A DNA stretch of 8,631 bases from Bryobacterales bacterium. Its GTDB lineage: Bacteria; Cyanobacteriota; Vampirovibrionia; Obscuribacterales; Obscuribacteraceae. Within the stretch, counting starts at the first letter, position 1; each line of letters opens with the position of its first letter. The notes beneath the pieces were generated by a model that was not told the DNA's origin, made no database searches, and saw only the letters and a list, made by a program, of their open reading frames with translations. Made by a program: the position numbers and the translations under genes. This document shows, one piece after another, positions 6,054-8,631 of this stretch. The stretch spans positions 1 through 8,631 of the forward strand of contig CAJCHQ010000889.1 in NCBI GenBank assembly GCA_903970295.1, written 5' to 3'.

Positions 6054-6836
6054 ATGCCGTCACTCCGACTGGGGATATTCATAAGTTATTGCTTCTGGCT
6101 CACTCTAATCACAATTGGTGCCTTTGCGGCTTTGCGCTGGTTGAATATTCCATCCGGTCATCTGATCGACTGGATTATCGGCATAGCTACGTCGTGGTGG
6201 TTGCTGGTCATTGTCACGGTGCCATGGAACGTTTATTTTGAGGCGAAAACTGTTGCCGATGAAGCGGATCATTCGAAGTCGCTCGGAATTGCCGTGGACG
6301 AACCGCAAATCAAATACGTCAAAAGCTTATCGATAAAAGCTCTAATTCTCGCTATAAGTTTGCACATCGTTTCAGCTGCGGGACTGTTCGCGCTCTCGGC
6401 AAATGGTATAACACCCGTTGGCTACGTCGGCTCTGGAGCAGCATTATTGCTGACCATTCTTCGTCCCATGGTACGCGCCTACGAGTATTTGTGGCAAAGA
6501 TTGGCGGCGATCAGACAAAGAATCAAATATCCGCGAGAAGATGTAATTGAGCTGCGCAATCGCATGCAAAGCGCCGAGCAGAAGGTCAAGGCACTCGAAT
6601 CTCAGCTTGATGCATCAAATCCAAAGTCATTTGCAGCGATGACGCAAAGATCGCGCGAAGATTTCAAAATTCGATTGGAAAACGTAGCGAAAGAACAAAA
6701 TCAACTGCGCGACCAAAATGCCCGCGAACATGAACGCCTTGCCCGCGATGCCCAGCTCGGAATTGCTAAATTGTCCGCTGATAGCCAATTCTTAGACCAC
6801 GTCCGAGAAATTGTGCGGCTGATCAAATCTGCCTGA
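6054..6836 (+). CDS. Membrane protein with four predicted helices and a cytoplasmic coiled coil
   Basis: A 260-residue protein that I do not recognise by name. Hydrophobic segments at about 7-28, 38-60, 92-114 and 121-138 look like two membrane hairpins separated by a charged loop (EAKTVADEADHSKS). After residue 140 it becomes strongly charged: 160-188 (REDVIELRNRMQSAEQKVKA) and 200-235 have heptad-like spacing typical of a coiled coil. It ends with FLDHVREIVRLIKSA, an amphipathic tail. It most likely sits in the inner membrane with the coiled coil in the cytoplasm, perhaps as a scaffold or sensor; no catalytic motif is seen. AAAGGA at 6039-6044, nine bases before the ATG, is a good ribosome site. 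The gene at 6995 follows in the same direction after 158 bp, with small hairpins between them, so co-transcription is uncertain. Confidence 0.82.
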   Translation: MPSLRLGIFISYCFWLTLITIGAFAALRWLNIPSGHLIDWIIGIATSWWLLVIVTVPWNVYFEAKTVADEADHSKSLGIAVDEPQIKYVKSLSIKALILAISLHIVSAAGLFALSANGITPVGYVGSGAALLLTILRPMVRAYEYLWQRLAAIRQRIKYPREDVIELRNRMQSAEQKVKALESQLDASNPKSFAAMTQRSREDFKIRLENVAKEQNQLRDQNAREHERLARDAQLGIAKLSADSQFLDHVREIVRLIKSA

Positions 6837-6858
6837 CGCTCTTTCACGGGTACTAGAC

Positions 6859-6902
6859 GCCTGAAAGGCTTTACACATTTTTGAAACCTTTCCTGGGTTT
6901 CA
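6859..6902 (+). terminator. Two small hairpins after the membrane-protein gene, weak terminator candidate
   Basis: GCCT-gaa-AGGC (6859-6869) is followed by TTTACACATTTTT, and then TGAAACC/GGTTTCA (6882-6888 with 6896-6902, 7-base loop). Neither has a strong GC stem with a clean U-run, so termination would be partial. The second could instead be a protein-binding site upstream of the gene at 6995. Confidence 0.25.
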
Positions 6903-6983
6903 GTTTCGTATTATCTTGTCACCTTCTCATTTACTAGATTTTTTTCCCAATGAATCTCCGCAAGCGGTGGAGCTTTTTTTCAT

Positions 6984-6987
6984 GGAG
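6984..6987 (+). promoter_or_regulatory. Ribosome binding site that fixes the start at 6995
   Basis: GGAG at 6984-6987 lies seven bases before ATG 6995. The earlier in-frame ATG at 6950 is preceded only by a T-rich tract (TTTTTTCCCA) without any Shine-Dalgarno match, so 6995 is the better start. Confidence 0.75.
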
Positions 6988-6994
6988 CAATTTT

Positions 6995-8056
6995 ATGGCG
7001 TTTGAAACAAGCATCGGCGAAACGGCAAAGCAGCATACGAGCGTGATTGCCTTGGATCAAATCTACAGCCCGAACAAAAATGCTGACCATGCAGCAAGTG
7101 CTTCCAAACTACATGGAGAAGTGCGGACGGCGAACACCACTGGTTCAAGTGCGTTGCCGCATCTAGACCTGGTCGACAACGGCAGCCGACAATCATTCAT
7201 AGCTAATTCATTTCACTCGTTTGTCGATAGCACTAACCGTGTTGTTCATGAAGCTGCAGCTGTGGGCGCAGATTTGACGCAAGGGGCATACCATGAAGTC
7301 AAAGACCATCCGGGAAAGGTTTTCGGCGAAGTGGCCAAAGGCATTGGTTACGGTGTTCTGGGTGTCGCCGCAATAGCAGTCCTACCGGAAGTGGCACTGG
7401 TAGGCGTTGTAGCTGTGGGCGCTGCAGCGGGCGGTTATATGCTCGGCAAAGAAATTAGGGAGCACGCCCCAGGCGTAATTCATGACGCGAAAGTCGTTGC
7501 CCATGCCGATCAATACAGTCAGAAAGAAGTGTCCGACGCTCACAGCGGTTTGCAGCACGCAGGAGCCGCCGGTGTTGACGCAGCAGCAACATCTGTGGGC
7601 GCACTCATGGGCGGCGCTTTAGTCGCTTCCTGGCTGGGTGAAGCCGGAGCTGCCGGCGGAACCGTCGCCCGAGAGGCAGGCGGGGAAGTTCCAGCGGCGA
7701 GACCGAGGGTGGTTCGACCCGGCGGTGCGCCAAATGTCGAGGATCCGACACTCACGGCCAGAGCCAAAGCTTATGGTATGAATGGAGAGCCGCCGGCTCC
7801 CAGACCAGCGCCTGAGGCAACCCCACGACGTCCAGTCAAGCCGCCGCACGGAAACATAAATCAGGATGACCCGATCTTCACAGCTAGAGCCAAAGTTTAT
7901 GGCATGAATGGCGAGCCCCCGGCTCCCAGACCCGCGTCTGAAGCAACTCCGCGACGTCCAGTCAAGCCACCGCACGGACACATAAATCAGGACGACCCGA
8001 TCTTCACAGCCAGAGCGCAATTCGTTCGCCCAAAGCCAGAAGCGCCAAAAAGTTAA
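6995..8056 (+). CDS. Ala/Gly-rich protein with hydrophobic segments and 42-residue C-terminal tandem repeats
   Basis: A 353-residue protein of unknown function, not recognised. Residues 1-75 are polar without a signal peptide. From about 76 to 115 a charged helix leads to HPGKVFGEVAKGIGYGVLGV. Residues ~116-151 form a long Ala/Gly/Val hydrophobic segment with glycine-zipper-like spacing (GVVAVGAAAGGYMLGKEI), and ~190-223 a second one (VGALMGGALVASWLGEAG). These could insert into or pack along a membrane. From 249 on, a 42-residue unit repeats twice plus a partial third copy. Each copy has D-P-x-x-T-A-R-A, then YGMNGEPPAPRP, then a basic Pro-rich linker (PRRPVKPPHG). This tail is probably disordered with PxxP-like binding motifs. 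A start at 6950 would add 15 residues without a ribosome site. The gene stops 102 bp from the convergent amide hydrolase gene. Confidence 0.8.
   Translation: MAFETSIGETAKQHTSVIALDQIYSPNKNADHAASASKLHGEVRTANTTGSSALPHLDLVDNGSRQSFIANSFHSFVDSTNRVVHEAAAVGADLTQGAYHEVKDHPGKVFGEVAKGIGYGVLGVAAIAVLPEVALVGVVAVGAAAGGYMLGKEIREHAPGVIHDAKVVAHADQYSQKEVSDAHSGLQHAGAAGVDAAATSVGALMGGALVASWLGEAGAAGGTVAREAGGEVPAARPRVVRPGGAPNVEDPTLTARAKAYGMNGEPPAPRPAPEATPRRPVKPPHGNINQDDPIFTARAKVYGMNGEPPAPRPASEATPRRPVKPPHGHINQDDPIFTARAQFVRPKPEAPKS
7739..8017 (+). repeat. In-frame 126-bp tandem repeat (two full copies and a partial third)
   Basis: Units start at 7739, 7865 and 7991, exactly 126 bases (42 codons) apart; the third is cut after about nine codons. 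Copies are similar but not identical, with many third-position changes (for example AAAGCTTATGGT against AAAGTTTATGGC), so the duplication is not very recent or is held by selection on the peptide. A degenerate trace of an earlier unit is visible just upstream (RPRVVRPGGAPNVEDP against RRPVKPPHGNINQDDP). Confidence 0.92.
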
Positions 8057-8158
8057 ACAGACAAAATCACGGTGCTTCGAAAGAATTCGGTGACTGCTTT
8101 GACTGCACAAATGAGGGCAAAGAATCACGACGCGGCTCGGAAACTACGCATCAGAGTT

Positions 8159-8631
8159 TTACGGCGTCAGCGCTTTAACGACCTCATCACCCTTCATTGA
8201 TACCGTCACGATATCCTTGCCGTCGATATTCAACTTCATCAGCTCTATCATTCTGATCTGACTATTCTCATAAGTACGGAAATAAAATCGCTTGGCCGAA
8301 AGGTCGCTAGCACTCGTCCATTCAGTATAGTCAGCCACAATATTGCCATGCGCATCTTTCTTTGCTTCGCGCGCTGATCCGCGCGGAATATCAAAATTAT
8401 TCAGCACATGAAATGCTTGCAGCACCTCTTCACTTCCAGATTTTGACGGCATTACAGACTGTGTGAAAGCAACGGCGCGAACAAAGCGCGAAGGCGGTGT
8501 GAAGTCGCCGGGAAGCCCGAGCATCCCGGAACCTTGACCGAAAGGCTGCAGCTTGACCGATCCTAAGTTCACGGGAGCGACATTGGCAAGCGAGAAATTA
8601 ACATAGTTACGAAGATTGGTCATGTGCCAAT
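8159..8631 (-). CDS. Linear amide C-N hydrolase (choloylglycine hydrolase/penicillin V acylase family), C-terminal part
   Basis: The minus-strand frame is open to the window edge, so the N-terminus with the catalytic Cys is missing. An ATG at 8623 is internal: the codons before it add Trp-His, giving WHMTNLRNYVNFS, the family's usual (D)WH.TNLRNY motif. GQGSGMLGLPGDFTPPSRFV and then RAVAFT follow, which is highly typical of Ntn hydrolases of the bile salt hydrolase/penicillin V acylase group. Near the C-terminus come ADYTEWTSASDL and FYFRTYENSQIRMIEL, also family hallmarks. Such enzymes cleave amide bonds of bile salts, penicillin V or N-acyl homoserine lactones; environmental members are often exported, but a signal peptide cannot be checked here. 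It ends at TAA 8161-8159, convergent with the repeat-protein gene. Family call is firm; the substrate is open. Confidence 0.9.
   Translation of the reverse strand, partial: WHMTNLRNYVNFSLANVAPVNLGSVKLQPFGQGSGMLGLPGDFTPPSRFVRAVAFTQSVMPSKSGSEEVLQAFHVLNNFDIPRGSAREAKKDAHGNIVADYTEWTSASDLSAKRFYFRTYENSQIRMIELMKLNIDGKDIVTVSMKGDEVVKALTP

Noticed and set aside
6881..6914. Sigma-70 promoter TTGAAA ... TATTAT before the repeat-protein gene
   Set aside because: The spacer is 22 bases, too long for a normal promoter, although TATTAT at 6909-6914 could still be a -10 with a different -35.
7739..8017. CRISPR-like array
   Set aside because: The repeats are directly adjacent 126-bp in-frame coding units without spacers.
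7619..8128. Minus-strand 169-codon frame opposite the repeat protein
   Set aside because: It mirrors the tandem repeats of the sense gene; its apparent internal repeats are only the complement of the 126-bp units.

Overview
This window looks like a gene-dense but partly decaying stretch of a bacterial chromosome. GC content is near 50 percent by eye, Shine-Dalgarno sites are ordinary, and there are no introns or tRNA, rRNA, CRISPR, phage or transposase genes. The gene mix is a TldD/PmbA-like exported protein, a fragment of a Pkn-type Ser/Thr kinase, an ankyrin protein, a choloylglycine-hydrolase-family enzyme, and Ala/Gly-rich proteins with Pro-rich repeats. This reminds me of Vampirovibrionia/Melainabacteria (Obscuribacter-like) genomes. 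That placement is inference, and I hold it weakly.

Layout: (1) 1-247, minus: 5' end of an exported TldD/PmbA-like protein, cut by the window edge. (2) 248-690: no intact gene; it holds a kinase glycine-loop remnant and a short Ala/Pro-rich open stretch. (3) 691-1209, minus: general-stress-protein-26-type flavin (PNPOx-fold) protein, divergent from (4) 1415-2419, plus: exported dienelactone-hydrolase-like alpha/beta hydrolase; a 14-bp palindrome lies between them. (5) 2479-3919, minus: two-gene operon of an isochorismatase-family hydrolase followed by a DODA/LigB-type extradiol dioxygenase. (6) 4080-4702, plus: endonuclease/exonuclease/phosphatase (EEP) gene lacking its N-terminus and frameshifted in a T-run. 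(7) 4708-5752, minus: small exported or lipoprotein gene that overlaps an ankyrin-repeat gene by ATGA; the ankyrin gene is also frameshifted. (8) 6054-6836, plus: four-helix membrane protein with a coiled-coil tail, followed by (9) 6995-8056, plus: Ala/Gly-rich protein with two hydrophobic glycine-zipper-like segments and 42-residue C-terminal tandem repeats. (10) 8159-8631, minus: C-terminal half of a linear amide C-N hydrolase (penicillin V acylase/bile salt hydrolase family), cut by the window edge.

How the genes work together: only the isochorismatase/dioxygenase pair is a clear functional unit, plausibly acting on small aromatic or catecholic compounds; its substrate cannot be read from sequence. 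The pair at 5.1-5.75 kb may be translationally coupled or a broken fusion. The 6054 and 6995 genes are co-oriented and could form a membrane or envelope module, but the 158-bp gap does not prove an operon.

The most notable signals are the single-base frame breaks in two neighbouring genes (4258-4261 and about 5113-5120), which mean either local gene decay or assembly error; the kinase remnant; and the tandem-repeat protein of unknown function. I found no clear evidence of a new defence or mobile system.
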